This document shows, in pieces, positions 17,824-26,704 of a stretch of DNA of 64,000 nt (position 1 is the first letter of the stretch; each line of letters opens with the position of its first letter). Made by a program: the position numbers and the translations under genes. Source of the DNA: Leucobacter denitrificans (lineage in GTDB: Bacteria; Actinomycetota; Actinomycetes; Actinomycetales; Microbacteriaceae); the NCBI RefSeq assembly GCF_014396385.1, contig NZ_CP060716.1, positions 682,001-746,000 on the forward strand. The letters run 5' to 3'. The notes beneath the pieces are model-generated. The model was not told the origin of the DNA. It saw nothing but the letters and a program-made list of their open reading frames with translations, and searched no databases.

Positions 17824-19357
17824 ACGATTCCAAGTCCTCGGTTGCGGGCCCCTCGAGCCTCGTGCCATCGGGGGCGAAGCGTGAGCCGTGCAGGGGGCAG
17901 TCCCAGGTGCGTTCGGCTCGGTTCCAGCTCAGGACTCCACCGAGGTGCGTGCAAATGCCGGAGACAGCGCAGACTCTGCCGTCGACTCGCGAGACTGCGA
18001 CTGGTTTGGCACCGTCACGAACGACGCGCCCACGTCCCTCTTCGAGGTTGCGTACGGCGTCACTGTCTCGGCTCTCGGCCCCAATCGCGTCGGCCCAGTC
18101 ACTCGCAAGGTGCGCAGCAACCTGCGTGTTGGCGGCGAGCGCGTCGCGCACTGCGGGAAGCTTCAGGTTGTGCTCGCGCAGGGTCATCGCCCATTCGAGG
18201 TGACCGCCGAGCATGTCTGCGGCGATGGTGAGACCCGCGGCGACGCCGTTCGTCATGCCCCACTTGTTGAAGCCGGTCGCGGTGTAGATGCGGTCGCCGC
18301 CGCGCGGCAGAGGTCCCGCAAACGGGACCCTCGTGTGGCTTCGATAGTCTTGCGCCGCCCACCACGTGACTCGCTCGGAAACGGGAAAGTGCGCGCTCAC
18401 CCACCCGTCGATCTCGCGCAGGGCGTTCACGCCGCTGCCGCGGCCAGCGACGTGTGACTCTCCCCCGACGACGAGTAGTTCGCTCCCGGTGCCGTCGTGA
18501 GCAGTGCGGAGGGAGTGGGGTGCGCCGCCGCCAACCGCGAGGTACATGCCCCGCGGGATCTCGGCGTATGGCACTCGATAGGCGGAGACGTACGCGCGCG
18601 ATGGTTCGTGCTTTGCGAAGAAGAGTCCGCGATCGAGGATCGGCGTGCCGGTCGCGAGCACGCACCGGTCTGCGGTCATCGTTCCGAGGTCGGTTTCGAT
18701 TTCGAGGTGGTCGCCTTCAGTGTCAATGTCCCGAACCGGGCAGTGCTCCACAATGACGCCGTCACGCTCACGCAGCTCTCGCGCGAGCGTGACGAGCACG
18801 TCGAGCGGCTGCAACTGGGCCTGGTCTGGCAGGGTGAATGCTCCAGCGGTCTCAAACGGTAGCCCAGTCGTACGAGCCCACTCGGCCTCGACGCCCGCAA
18901 CAGACGCCGCTTCGAATTCTTCCTCGAGTAACTCCTGGTGCTCACTATCGCGCACATATGTGAACGCGGGCCGTCGCTCGACGGCGATTCCGTCGGTCTC
19001 AAGCTGGCGCAGTAGCCAGGCTTGTCCTTCGCGGTTCGCCTCGGCGTACGCCTGCAGTACGTCATCTCCGGCGTGGTCGCGCACCTCTGAGAGTACGGTG
19101 CCCTGCAGCAGACTGAGCTTGCCTGTGGTGTTGCCGGTGGTGCCGTCGCCGATCCGCCTCGACTCGAGCACGGTGACCCGCTGGCCCGCGCGAGCGAGCA
19201 ACACCGCGGTCACGAGGCCGGTGAGACCGGCGCCCACAACGACGGTGTCGCATCTGCGCGGTGCGTGCGAGTCAGACGCGATGCTCGGGCCGGTCATTCG
19301 CCAGAGCGACTTCGGGCGTGGCAGTTGTACAGGCTCGGGGTCAAACAAGAAACTCAT
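17816..19357 (-). CDS. FAD-dependent oxidoreductase with C-terminal Rieske domain
   Basis: 513 residues. An N-terminal DAO-type FAD domain has the dinucleotide site VVVGAGLTGLVTAVLLARAG near residue 40 and GFNKWGMTNGVAAGL near 350. A C-terminal Rieske [2Fe-2S] domain carries both ligand boxes, CTHLGG and CPLHGS, near residues 470 and 490. Fusions of this kind are widespread in soil bacteria and are thought to pass electrons between substrate, flavin and cluster; the substrate is unknown. The frame overlaps the start of the response-regulator gene, which suggests a coupled expression unit. Confidence 0.92.
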   Translation of the reverse strand: MSFLFDPEPVQLPRPKSLWRMTGPSIASDSHAPRRCDTVVVGAGLTGLVTAVLLARAGQRVTVLESRRIGDGTTGNTTGKLSLLQGTVLSEVRDHAGDDVLQAYAEANREGQAWLLRQLETDGIAVERRPAFTYVRDSEHQELLEEEFEAASVAGVEAEWARTTGLPFETAGAFTLPDQAQLQPLDVLVTLARELRERDGVIVEHCPVRDIDTEGDHLEIETDLGTMTADRCVLATGTPILDRGLFFAKHEPSRAYVSAYRVPYAEIPRGMYLAVGGGAPHSLRTAHDGTGSELLVVGGESHVAGRGSGVNALREIDGWVSAHFPVSERVTWWAAQDYRSHTRVPFAGPLPRGGDRIYTATGFNKWGMTNGVAAGLTIAADMLGGHLEWAMTLREHNLKLPAVRDALAANTQVAAHLASDWADAIGAESRDSDAVRNLEEGRGRVVRDGAKPVAVSRVDGRVCAVSGICTHLGGVLSWNRAERTWDCPLHGSRFAPDGTRLEGPATEDLESFD

Positions 19358-19421
19358 ACCAGCGACTGTAATTTGGGGCGCCGCATCCCATAAAGCCCGT
19401 TGACAAGTGGATCGTCAGTAC

Positions 19422-19913
19422 TTACGTGTTCTGCTCGATCAATTCGGCGAGCGCGGTGAGCGCCGCGCAGATCGTCTGTTCCATGACCTCAACGGGCTCT
19501 CCATCGAACCTGAAGTGCTCGATAATTGGCTCGCGGCCAGCGGTGAAGGTTGCGAGGTAGACGGTTCCGGGAGGTTGCCCCTCGTCTGGGCCGGGCCCGC
19601 CGACGCCGGTAAGCGCGACGGTGTAGTTGGCGCCGAGCATGTGCGCGGTCGAGCAGGCCATCGCCGCCGCTGTCTCTGGTGTCACTACGGGGCCGACTGG
19701 GGTTTCGAGCAGGTTGTACTTCACCTCGGGGTGGTACGCGACGATTCCACCGCGATACCACTCGCCCGCCTCGGGTGCGGCGGAGAATGCGGCGGCGAGC
19801 TGTCCGCCGGTGAGCGACTCCGCGGTTCCGACCGTGCAGCCTGCGTCACGGACCGCTGCAATGAGCCGTTCGATGCACCGATCCACATCGTTGCCGAGTG
19901 CAGAATCGACCAT
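19422..19913 (-). CDS. pncC: CinA-type nicotinamide-nucleotide amidohydrolase (PncC)
   Basis: 163 residues, a stand-alone CinA C-terminal domain. Signature segments are CTVGTAESLTGGQLAAAFS near residue 30, YRGGIVAYHPEVKYNLLETP, ALTGVGGPGPDEGQPPGTVYLA and the C-terminal helix. The enzyme deamidates nicotinamide mononucleotide in NAD recycling. NMN is released by NAD-dependent DNA ligase, so a role next to DNA repair genes is sensible. Its ATG overlaps the stop of the Ku gene by one base, indicating co-translation. Confidence 0.92.
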   Translation of the reverse strand: MVDSALGNDVDRCIERLIAAVRDAGCTVGTAESLTGGQLAAAFSAAPEAGEWYRGGIVAYHPEVKYNLLETPVGPVVTPETAAAMACSTAHMLGANYTVALTGVGGPGPDEGQPPGTVYLATFTAGREPIIEHFRFDGEPVEVMEQTICAALTALAELIEQNT

Positions 19914-20863
19914 CAGCTCGCCTTTCGTTCAGTTGCTTTGGTTTTTGTTGTGCTTTTCGCCGTGCTCTTCTTGGCTGTGCTTTTCTTCGCTGTGTTTTTC
20001 GTCGCGCTCTTCTTGGCTGCACCCTTTGCTGCTGTGCTCTTCTTTGCCGGGCTTCCCCGCTTCGCCGAACTCCCCCGCTTCGCGGCCCTCGATTTGGCGA
20101 CGCTCTGCTTGAGTGCTTCCATGAGGTCGATCACTTCGGCACCTTCGTGCTCTGTCTCACCGAAGGTCTCCTCGGTGTCGAGTGAGTCGCCCGCTTTGCG
20201 CTTCGCCTCGATGAGCTTGCGCAGTTGCTCCTGGTATTCATCAGTGAATTGGTCGGGCTTGAAGTCGTCGGAGTAGCTCTTCACGAGCGAGGCCGAGAGC
20301 TGCAGTTCTTTCGCGCTGATGCGCACGCGCTGCTCGAGCGCGGGGAACGCCGCTTCGCGCACCTCGTCTGGCCAGAGCAGGGTCTGCAGCACGATGACGT
20401 CGTCGCGCACGCGAAGCGCCGCGAGCCTCGTCTTCTGTCTGAGCGCGAACTGCACGATGGCGGTGCGGTCGGTTTTCTCGAGCGTGCGACGAAGCAGCAC
20501 GTACGCTTTCGTGGTTTTGCCGGATGGCTCGAGATAGTAGGTGCGTTCGAACATGATGGGATCCACCTGGTCGCTCGGCACGAACTCGAGCACCGAGATA
20601 TCGCGATCTCGCTCTTGCGGAATGGACTTGAGGTCCTGCTTCGTGAGCACGATCGTGTCTTCGTCGTCGGCGTAGGCGCGGTCGATGTGTTTGTATTTGA
20701 CGGTCTGCCCGCACACCTCGCAGCGGCGTTGATAGCGGATCCTTCCGCCGTCTTTGTCATGCACCTGGTGCAGGTCGACGTCGTGATCCTCGGTGGCACT
20801 GTATAACTTGACTGGCACATTCACGAGTCCGAACGTGATGGCTCCGCTCCATATCGCTCTCAT
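19913..20863 (-). CDS. ku: Ku protein, non-homologous end joining
   Basis: 316 residues from ATG 20863 (MRAIWSGAITFGLVNVPVKLYSA), the canonical bacterial Ku start. A longer start at 20881 is not needed. The core contains CxxC-type motifs (RYQRRCEVCGQTV), TYYLEP, and the beta-barrel/central domain that forms the DNA-encircling homodimer. The C-terminus is a long Lys/Ala/Thr/Ser tail with repeats of AKKST-type units. Such basic tails occur in some actinobacterial Ku proteins and bind DNA. Ku binds double-strand ends and recruits LigD, which is encoded divergently 69 bp away. Confidence 0.95.
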   Translation of the reverse strand: MRAIWSGAITFGLVNVPVKLYSATEDHDVDLHQVHDKDGGRIRYQRRCEVCGQTVKYKHIDRAYADDEDTIVLTKQDLKSIPQERDRDISVLEFVPSDQVDPIMFERTYYLEPSGKTTKAYVLLRRTLEKTDRTAIVQFALRQKTRLAALRVRDDVIVLQTLLWPDEVREAAFPALEQRVRISAKELQLSASLVKSYSDDFKPDQFTDEYQEQLRKLIEAKRKAGDSLDTEETFGETEHEGAEVIDLMEALKQSVAKSRAAKRGSSAKRGSPAKKSTAAKGAAKKSATKNTAKKSTAKKSTAKSTTKTKATERKAS

Positions 20864-20932
20864 GCGTACAGTAAAGACCACCCGCGTGTCAAAGGGCTAC
20901 GCCTTGCGCCTCGGTGTGTGAATCATGTAGGT

Positions 20933-23563
20933 ATGGCGAAAGATGGGCAATTCGTATGGGTTGATGGGCGCAAGCTGCGGGTCACGAACCTCGACAAGGT
21001 GCTGTACCCCTCGACTGGCACGACGAAGGGTGAGGTGCTTGCGTACTACAGCGCGATCGCTGAGACCATGCTGCCACACTGTGTGGATCGGCCAGCCACC
21101 CGCAAACGCTGGCCCGATGGTGTTGGTGAAGACGGCAAGCAGAATTCGTTCTTTCAGAAGGACATCGGCGAGGGCGCGCCCGAGTGGGTGGCGACGGGCG
21201 AGATTCAGCACAAGGATCATGTGAATGAGTACCCGCTTGTGAACGATGAGGCGACGCTTGTGTGGCTAGCGCAGCTCGCGTCGCTTGAGATCCATGTGCC
21301 GCAGTGGCGGTTCGACAGCGCGGGCAAGCAGCAAAACCCCGATCGTATGGTGTTCGATCTCGACCCCGGCGAAGGTGTGAAGCTGACCGAGGTCGCCGAC
21401 GTCGCGTTTCTGGTGCGGGATATTTTGAGCGATATGGGGCTTCCGTCGATTCCGCTCACGAGTGGGAGCTCGGGGATCCACCTCTATGCGGCGCTCGATG
21501 GCACACTGTCGTCAGATGAGGTCGCGAAGGTGGCGAAAGAGCTCGCGCGGTCTCTTGAGGCGGATCACCCCGACGACATCACGAGTTCAATGAAGCGTTC
21601 GCTGCGGCCCGGCAAGGTGTTTATTGACTGGAGCCAGAACAATGCCGCGAAGACGACGGTTGCGCCGTACTCGTTGCGGGGGCGGATCGCCCCCACGGTC
21701 GCGGCCCCGCGCACCTGGCGGGAGCTGGCTTCGCCGCACCTCAAGCACCTGCGGTTCGATGAGGTGTTGAAGCGTGTTGAGCGGCGTGGGGATCCGCTTG
21801 CGGAGTTGTTGCGGGATGACGCTGGCGAGCGGGGCCTGGCTGAACGCGGCGCCGAGAAGCTCAACGAGTACCGCGCGAAGCGCGACGCGTCGAAGACCTC
21901 CGAGCCCGTGCCGCGGGCGGGGCGCCGTGATGTCGAGGACTCTCGTGCCGCCGATGCCGGTAGCGGCTCCGATGCGGAGGGCGACAGTATCGGCTTTGCT
22001 AGCGGTGCCGCCGCAAATACTGACGCTCGCTCCTCGCTCCCCCGATTCGTGATTCAGCGTCACCAGGCGCGGCGGCTGCACTACGATTTCAGGCTTGAGC
22101 ACGACGGTGTGCTGGTGAGCTGGGCGATTCCTAAGGGGCCGCCGACCGACCCGAAGGTAAATCACCTTGCGGTACCTACCGAGGATCATCCGATGTCGTA
22201 CCGGCATTTCGAAGGGGTAATCCCCAAGGGCGAGTACGGTGCTGGCAAGGTCGAGATCTGGGACTCGGGACACTACGAGCTCGAGAAGTGGCGGGACGAC
22301 GAGGTCATCGTCACATTGCACGGCGCTCCCGGCGGAGGGCTCAGCGGTGGGCTCGGTGAGAGTGGTCACTGCAGTGGATCAAAGCGCTTCGCGCTTTTCC
22401 GCGCCGGAGAGTCTGGCGGCAAGCCAAGGTGGATGATCCACCTCATGAGCCCCGCCAACGCCACTCATGCCACCAGTGCCGAGAGTGCCACCAGCGCCAC
22501 CAGCGTCGAGCGTGCTCAACCTGTCTCCTCAATGCGCGCGCCGCTGACAAAGCAAACGTCCCCCTCAACGCCAACGCAATCGCGAACACCAACGTTGTCA
22601 CCCATGCTCGCCTTGGCAGGATCCGAGGCCGAGTTCTCTCGCCTGGATCTAGATGAGTGGGGCTTTGAAATGAAGTGGGATGGGATTCGAGCCCTGGTCG
22701 AAATAGCACACGATCGCACACTCATTCGTAGCAGGTCGGGTGCTGATATCAGCGAAAGCTATCCGGAGTTCTTTGGTCTTGCGGAGTATGTAAACGCCGA
22801 AGCAGCGGTACTCGATGGGGAGATTGTGACGCTCGGCCCTGATGGAGCTCCGAGCTTCAGCTTGCTGCAGCAGCGGTTCGGGCTCACGAATGAGCGCGAC
22901 ATCGCTCGCGCGCGACGTGCGGCACCTGCCTCGCTGCTGGTGTTCGACGTGTTGGAGGTGAATGGGCAGGACTGCACGAGGCTGCCGTATCGTCAACGTC
23001 GTGAGCTGCTGCAGGGCCTCGTCGAAGTGTCTGCTGGCTCTGAGGCGACGGGCGGAGCACCTGTCGCGGTTCCGGATCACTTCGACGGAACAGCGCAGGA
23101 CGCCGCCGATGCGAGCGCCGAACTAGGTCTCGAAGGCGTGGTCGCGAAGCGCTGGAACAGCGCGTATCACCCGGGAGAACGCTCTGGCGATTGGATGAAG
23201 TTTCCGATCATGCACACCGATGAGGCCGTGGTGATCGGGTGGCGCGAGAGCACCTCAGATGCGAAGGGGTTCGCCTCGCTCCTGCTCGCCGATCGCACCG
23301 AGACAGGAGACCTCAGCTACGCGGGACGGGTCGGAACGGGGTTCTCGTCGGCGGAACGCCGGCGGATCCGCACCCTGCTCGAACCACTGCAGACGTCGAA
23401 GCCTGTGGTTGACGTTCCCGCCGAGGCGCAGCGAGATGCTCAGTGGGTGCGCCCCAAACTCATTGGTGAGGTCATATCGAAGGGACGCACCCGAACCGGG
23501 AGCTTTCGGCAGCCAGTGTGGAGGGGTTGGCGGCCCGATAAAACGCTGGCCTCGATGAACTAG
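20933..23563 (+). CDS. ligD: Multidomain ATP-dependent DNA ligase LigD
   Basis: 876 residues from ATG 20933. GTG 20918 is an in-frame alternative, and neither start has a clear Shine-Dalgarno site. The order is polymerase/primase, phosphoesterase, ligase. The polymerase domain has the metal motif VFDLDPGEG near residue 145. The 3'-phosphoesterase has QRHQARRLHYDFRLEHDG and SWAIPKGP near 380-410. The ligase has the adenylated Lys in FEMKWDGIRALVE near 580, DGEIV, EGVVAKR and an OB-fold end (YAGRVGTGF...WVRPKL). A low-complexity Ser/Thr/Ala linker (near 500-555) precedes the ligase. With Ku it repairs double-strand breaks. Confidence 0.95.
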   Translation: MAKDGQFVWVDGRKLRVTNLDKVLYPSTGTTKGEVLAYYSAIAETMLPHCVDRPATRKRWPDGVGEDGKQNSFFQKDIGEGAPEWVATGEIQHKDHVNEYPLVNDEATLVWLAQLASLEIHVPQWRFDSAGKQQNPDRMVFDLDPGEGVKLTEVADVAFLVRDILSDMGLPSIPLTSGSSGIHLYAALDGTLSSDEVAKVAKELARSLEADHPDDITSSMKRSLRPGKVFIDWSQNNAAKTTVAPYSLRGRIAPTVAAPRTWRELASPHLKHLRFDEVLKRVERRGDPLAELLRDDAGERGLAERGAEKLNEYRAKRDASKTSEPVPRAGRRDVEDSRAADAGSGSDAEGDSIGFASGAAANTDARSSLPRFVIQRHQARRLHYDFRLEHDGVLVSWAIPKGPPTDPKVNHLAVPTEDHPMSYRHFEGVIPKGEYGAGKVEIWDSGHYELEKWRDDEVIVTLHGAPGGGLSGGLGESGHCSGSKRFALFRAGESGGKPRWMIHLMSPANATHATSAESATSATSVERAQPVSSMRAPLTKQTSPSTPTQSRTPTLSPMLALAGSEAEFSRLDLDEWGFEMKWDGIRALVEIAHDRTLIRSRSGADISESYPEFFGLAEYVNAEAAVLDGEIVTLGPDGAPSFSLLQQRFGLTNERDIARARRAAPASLLVFDVLEVNGQDCTRLPYRQRRELLQGLVEVSAGSEATGGAPVAVPDHFDGTAQDAADASAELGLEGVVAKRWNSAYHPGERSGDWMKFPIMHTDEAVVIGWRESTSDAKGFASLLLADRTETGDLSYAGRVGTGFSSAERRRIRTLLEPLQTSKPVVDVPAEAQRDAQWVRPKLIGEVISKGRTRTGSFRQPVWRGWRPDKTLASMN

Positions 23564-23658
23564 CCGGGATCCATGCCGATGACCTTGCTGGGATCCGCCT
23601 CGATGAGCTTGCCCAGGATCGCAACCTCGGGCTAGCTCAAGCTCATAAAGTTCGAGGA

Positions 23659-23868
23659 CTAGTTCACGTCTTCATGACCGCGCCGGGCCGGAGACGAGGA
23701 CACATCCTCACCCTGCTCTTCGAGGGCCTCACGAGGATCGTCGGTCGTCACTTCAACCGCCTGCTCCTCTTCGGGAGAGACCTTGGGCTCAGCTTCGTCC
23801 CGGTGATCGGTGACGGTCAGCTCCTCGTCCTCGCTAATCTCTTCGTTCTGTTCCCAGATTTCGGCCAT
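23659..23868 (-). CDS. Small acidic hypothetical protein
   Basis: 69 residues with about a third Asp and Glu (EQNEEISEDEELTVTDHRDE...SPEEEQAVEVTTDDP) and a short basic end (SSSPARRGHEDVN). No hydrophobic span. It is convergent with ligD, with 95 bp between stops, and preceded by a 14-bp inverted repeat. Such acidic peptides are common in Microbacteriaceae without known function. Coding is supported mainly by a clean ATG and the acidic composition. Confidence 0.55.
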   Translation of the reverse strand: MAEIWEQNEEISEDEELTVTDHRDEAEPKVSPEEEQAVEVTTDDPREALEEQGEDVSSSPARRGHEDVN

Positions 23869-23910
23869 GCTCGCGCCTCGCTCTCTGCTCGTTTAATGCG
23901 TTTCACCAAC

Positions 23911-23955
23911 GCAACTGGGATCCGTTCCCGTTACCTGTGAGCGGATCCCAGTTGC
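23911..23955. repeat. Perfect 14-bp inverted repeat
   Basis: GCAACTGGGATCCG (23911-23924) and CGGATCCCAGTTGC (23942-23955) are exact reverse complements separated by 17 bases. The repeat lies between two minus-strand genes, 22 bp past the stop of the DUF6458-like gene and 43 bp before the acidic protein's ATG. No T-run follows on either strand, so it is not a classical intrinsic terminator. It could be an RNA stem or a protein-binding dyad. Confidence 0.8.
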
Positions 23956-23977
23956 CCTAAAACTTCTCCTAAGTCGT

Positions 23978-24190
23978 CTATTCGACGTATGGATCCACCG
24001 GATCACCTGCTGCGGTTCTGCGCTGTCTGCGCGAGAAGTACAGCACTAGTGAAATAAGGAAGATCAGTGCGCCGGCCCCCATGAGCAGGTAGCCAACGAA
24101 AACGAGATCGATCCAGTCGACCGTGAGGTTGAGCGCGAACGAGAGAATCGCTCCAATGACGAAAAGCACAATGCCAGATCCCATACCCAT
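23978..24190 (-). CDS. DUF6458-like small membrane protein
   Basis: 70 residues from ATG 24190 (MGMGSGIVLFVIGAILSFAL). The strong Shine-Dalgarno site AAAGGAGGAACC just upstream decides this start over an in-frame ATG 11 codons earlier. Two membrane spans are separated by a short segment (VDWIDLVFVG), and the tail is basic then acidic (SRRQRRTAAGDPVDPYVE). The pattern G-x-G-I-x-LF-x-G-A-I-L-x-FA and D-x-V-D-W-I is typical of actinobacterial DUF6458 proteins. Function unknown. Confidence 0.87.
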   Translation of the reverse strand: MGMGSGIVLFVIGAILSFALNLTVDWIDLVFVGYLLMGAGALIFLISLVLYFSRRQRRTAAGDPVDPYVE

Positions 24191-24416
24191 GATGGTTCCT
24201 CCTTTGGTGTGTGTTGCCCTCACTCTCTCGTCAGCATCGGAACTAACGCTAGGGGGTTGACAGGAAACCCCAAGGCTGAGTTGTGTTTTTGGGCCGGGAT
24301 GTGGGAAGGCAGGGTAACCCTCTGTGTCTCAGGTCGCAAGGGTGTGGTGGTGAGGTATGAGGACGGCGAGCCTGGTGGAGTCCATGATGCAAGAGACAGA
24401 GAACAGGATGATTGCC

Positions 24417-24692
24417 ATGTCAGAAACTTCTACTTCGAGTTCCGCTTCGAATTCCGCCGCTAACACCTCTACTTCTACGAGCACGCCGGCCAGCCCCATT
24501 CGTGACAAGGACTACAACCTTATTTGCGTGCTCGAGGCTTCGCTGAAGAATGCATACCAGCTCGTGCAATACATCGAAGACGCGAAAGCCGCGGGCGACG
24601 ACGAATTAGCAGAATGGTTCAGCAAGATTCAACACAACAGCCTGAAGGCTGGCGAGCAGGGTAAACGCATGCTCGCCTCGCGCCTCAGTTGA
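24417..24692 (+). CDS. Hypothetical helical protein of actinobacterial type
   Basis: About 91 residues from ATG 24417. Several in-frame ATGs upstream (24357, 24384, 24408) leave the start uncertain; 24417 is chosen because AGGA precedes it and the disordered Ser/Thr leader begins there. A Ser/Thr/Ala-rich N-terminus of ~30 residues precedes a conserved-looking helical domain: RDKDYNLICVLEASLKNAYQL, YIEDAKAAGDDELAEWFSKIQ and KAGEQGKRMLASRL. The spacing of acidic and aromatic residues recalls small four-helix proteins found near stress genes in Microbacteriaceae. I cannot name the function. Confidence 0.65.
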   Translation: MSETSTSSSASNSAANTSTSTSTPASPIRDKDYNLICVLEASLKNAYQLVQYIEDAKAAGDDELAEWFSKIQHNSLKAGEQGKRMLASRLS

Positions 24693-24774
24693 TCAGAAGC
24701 GGCTATCTAATGGAGCAAAACTCATCTGATTGACCGGGCTAGTCGAGACCTTGTGCGTAACAGGCGCATACCCT

Positions 24775-26580
24775 TCAAAATGGGAACTCGACTTCGGGCC
24801 CGAGGCGTTGCTCAATCGGCCGCCTTGGGTCCACTCGCGTGGCCCACTCCGGTATTTCGGGAGCGTCAGAAGACAGATCGGCTGATGCTTTCGATGTGTG
24901 CCCATCAGGCGGATCAGCTGAAGCTTCTGCGCTGTGATCTACGAGGAGGTTGACGCGCGACTCAGCGACTGGCGCCGAGGTTTGCCCAGCGCTGCTCTCT
25001 CCCACCTTGAATCGCACACGACTCGGCGGCCGATCGACACGTCGTCGACCGGTTGGACTCGTCCACTCGTAGTTTCCGTCGGGGCGCTGAATCACCTTCC
25101 ACCCGGAGTGGTGCTTGAGCCGGTGATGCGACTTGCACAGGTGCCCGAGATTTGTTGTGGTCGTCGGCCCACCAAGCGCCGCGTCTACCGTGTGGTCGAT
25201 CTCGCAGCGATGCGCCGGCATCTGGCACCCGAGAAATCTGCAGCGCTCATCGCGAATCGCGAGGAAACGCTTCTGCTGCTCGGAAGGGCGGTAGCGATCA
25301 ACCGAGAGAACGTTGCCCGTCTCTGGATCGGTGATCGCCGAGAACCACACTGGAGCCTCGGCCGCTATGCGCTTCGCCATCGAGACTGGGATCGGCCCAT
25401 AACCCTGGAGTTCAGGGAGTGGAAGTTGAGAGTGACGCACATTCGCTGAGTGAGCACCTGGGGACTGAGAATCCGCGGACTGAGAATCCGCGGACTGAGA
25501 ACCTGCGAACTGAGAACCTGCGAACTGATGGCCCGTAGATTTTGAGCCCGCAATATTGCTCGAGTCTGCATCGAGCAAGTGCGATAGTGGCGTCGAGACC
25601 TGAACTATGCCCTGAATCGAAAAGTACTGACCAGTCGCGGCGCCTTCAGCGCTAAGCGTGTCGCCGTCAAGAAGCAGTTCGCTGAACACGTCGGCACGAA
25701 GTTCTCCAAGTGAGCGGCGCTTCGCAACGAAAGGCGCAGCTGATTCAGCCGAGGGTGATTCAGCCGAGCGCGAGTCAGACGAGGGCGCTTCAGCTGATGG
25801 TGATTCGGCCGGGGTCGCGGGCTCTGAAGCATTCGATTCCACCGCACCCGCGTCAACTGCGGCCTGCTGCTTCGCAGCCTGAGTGATGCGCGAGAAGATC
25901 GCCGAGGCCGTATCGGCCGGGAGGTAAGCCCCAAGCTCAGCCATTCCGTCTTCCCGCGGCGTCAGCCACACATTACGATTCTGCTTTTCTCGCTCATGCC
26001 GCTCCTCAAGTGACACCCGTGCATGCTGCTCCGCAACTCGCCTCGCGAACGTGCGCAAGCGGTTAGGAGACTCCACCTCAGCAACCTCAAGCACACGTGC
26101 CTCAAAGCTCGCCCGCACCGCACGAGTCTCTTCGGTGTCAGGCACGCCGAGTTCGCCGATGAGACTGCCCGCATCGAGTACGACGAGAGCATGGGCCCGA
26201 GCGATCTTTGCCTCACGCAACGCGTCAACCGTTGCGGGGTACTGAGTCACGAGCTGCGCCGCCTGACTAACCTGACGCTCGGTGCTCCTCTCGGTCACAT
26301 GTAATGCGACCGCTGCCTCAGCTATCGTCGCACGGTACGCGAAGGAGCGCTCAAGCGGGGAATCGTCATTGCACTGCTGCGCCTCAAGCGCCGCAACACG
26401 CTCGAGCTCGGCAAGCGCGACGAGCCGATCAGCCTCAGCCCTGCGGGCCAAACGCTCCGCCTCCTCCAGAGCACAAAGTGCAGCTGCCAACGCATCAAGG
26501 TTCGGAGAATCCGCGCCAAACGCGACCCGGCGCTCAGGTGCACCTGAGCCAGGATCGTGAGGGGTGGGCTGCGAATTCAT
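24775..26580 (-). CDS. DUF222/HNH endonuclease ('13E12 repeat' type)
   Basis: 601 residues. The N-terminal DUF222 helical domain spans roughly residues 30-250. Two low-complexity Ser/Ala segments follow: PAESPSAEAPSSD-type near 260-285 and five-residue GSQFA/SQSAD-type repeats near 365-395. The C-terminal HNH domain, near 455-505, has CRFLGCQMPAHRCEIDHT, the central Asn in TTTTNLGHLC and the last His pair in KSHHRLKHH. These genes are highly multiplied in actinobacteria and are thought to be mobile or selfish nucleases, with targets unknown. All HNH residues appear intact. Confidence 0.92.
   Translation of the reverse strand: MNSQPTPHDPGSGAPERRVAFGADSPNLDALAAALCALEEAERLARRAEADRLVALAELERVAALEAQQCNDDSPLERSFAYRATIAEAAVALHVTERSTERQVSQAAQLVTQYPATVDALREAKIARAHALVVLDAGSLIGELGVPDTEETRAVRASFEARVLEVAEVESPNRLRTFARRVAEQHARVSLEERHEREKQNRNVWLTPREDGMAELGAYLPADTASAIFSRITQAAKQQAAVDAGAVESNASEPATPAESPSAEAPSSDSRSAESPSAESAAPFVAKRRSLGELRADVFSELLLDGDTLSAEGAATGQYFSIQGIVQVSTPLSHLLDADSSNIAGSKSTGHQFAGSQFAGSQSADSQSADSQSPGAHSANVRHSQLPLPELQGYGPIPVSMAKRIAAEAPVWFSAITDPETGNVLSVDRYRPSEQQKRFLAIRDERCRFLGCQMPAHRCEIDHTVDAALGGPTTTTNLGHLCKSHHRLKHHSGWKVIQRPDGNYEWTSPTGRRRVDRPPSRVRFKVGESSAGQTSAPVAESRVNLLVDHSAEASADPPDGHTSKASADLSSDAPEIPEWATRVDPRRPIEQRLGPEVEFPF
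25463..25528. repeat. 15-bp tandem repeat inside the HNH gene
   Basis: Four full copies and one partial copy of a 15-bp unit (GACTGAGAATCCGCG, variants GACTGAGAACCTGCG and AACTGAGAACCTGCG) start at 25463, 25478, 25493, 25508 and 25523. Fifteen is a multiple of three, so copy-number change alters the protein by five residues without shifting frame. On the coding strand it encodes the SQFAG/SQSAD-type pentapeptides between the DUF222 and HNH domains. Confidence 0.92.
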
Positions 26581-26704
26581 ACCCCTATTCCATCACCCGC
26601 TTCAGACGAATAAGGGGTTATGCACAGAACAGAGCACCAACTCACACTCGAAAAGAGCCATAAGCCACCTGTGAGCGGAGATAAATCCAGACAAGACCTC
26701 CTGA

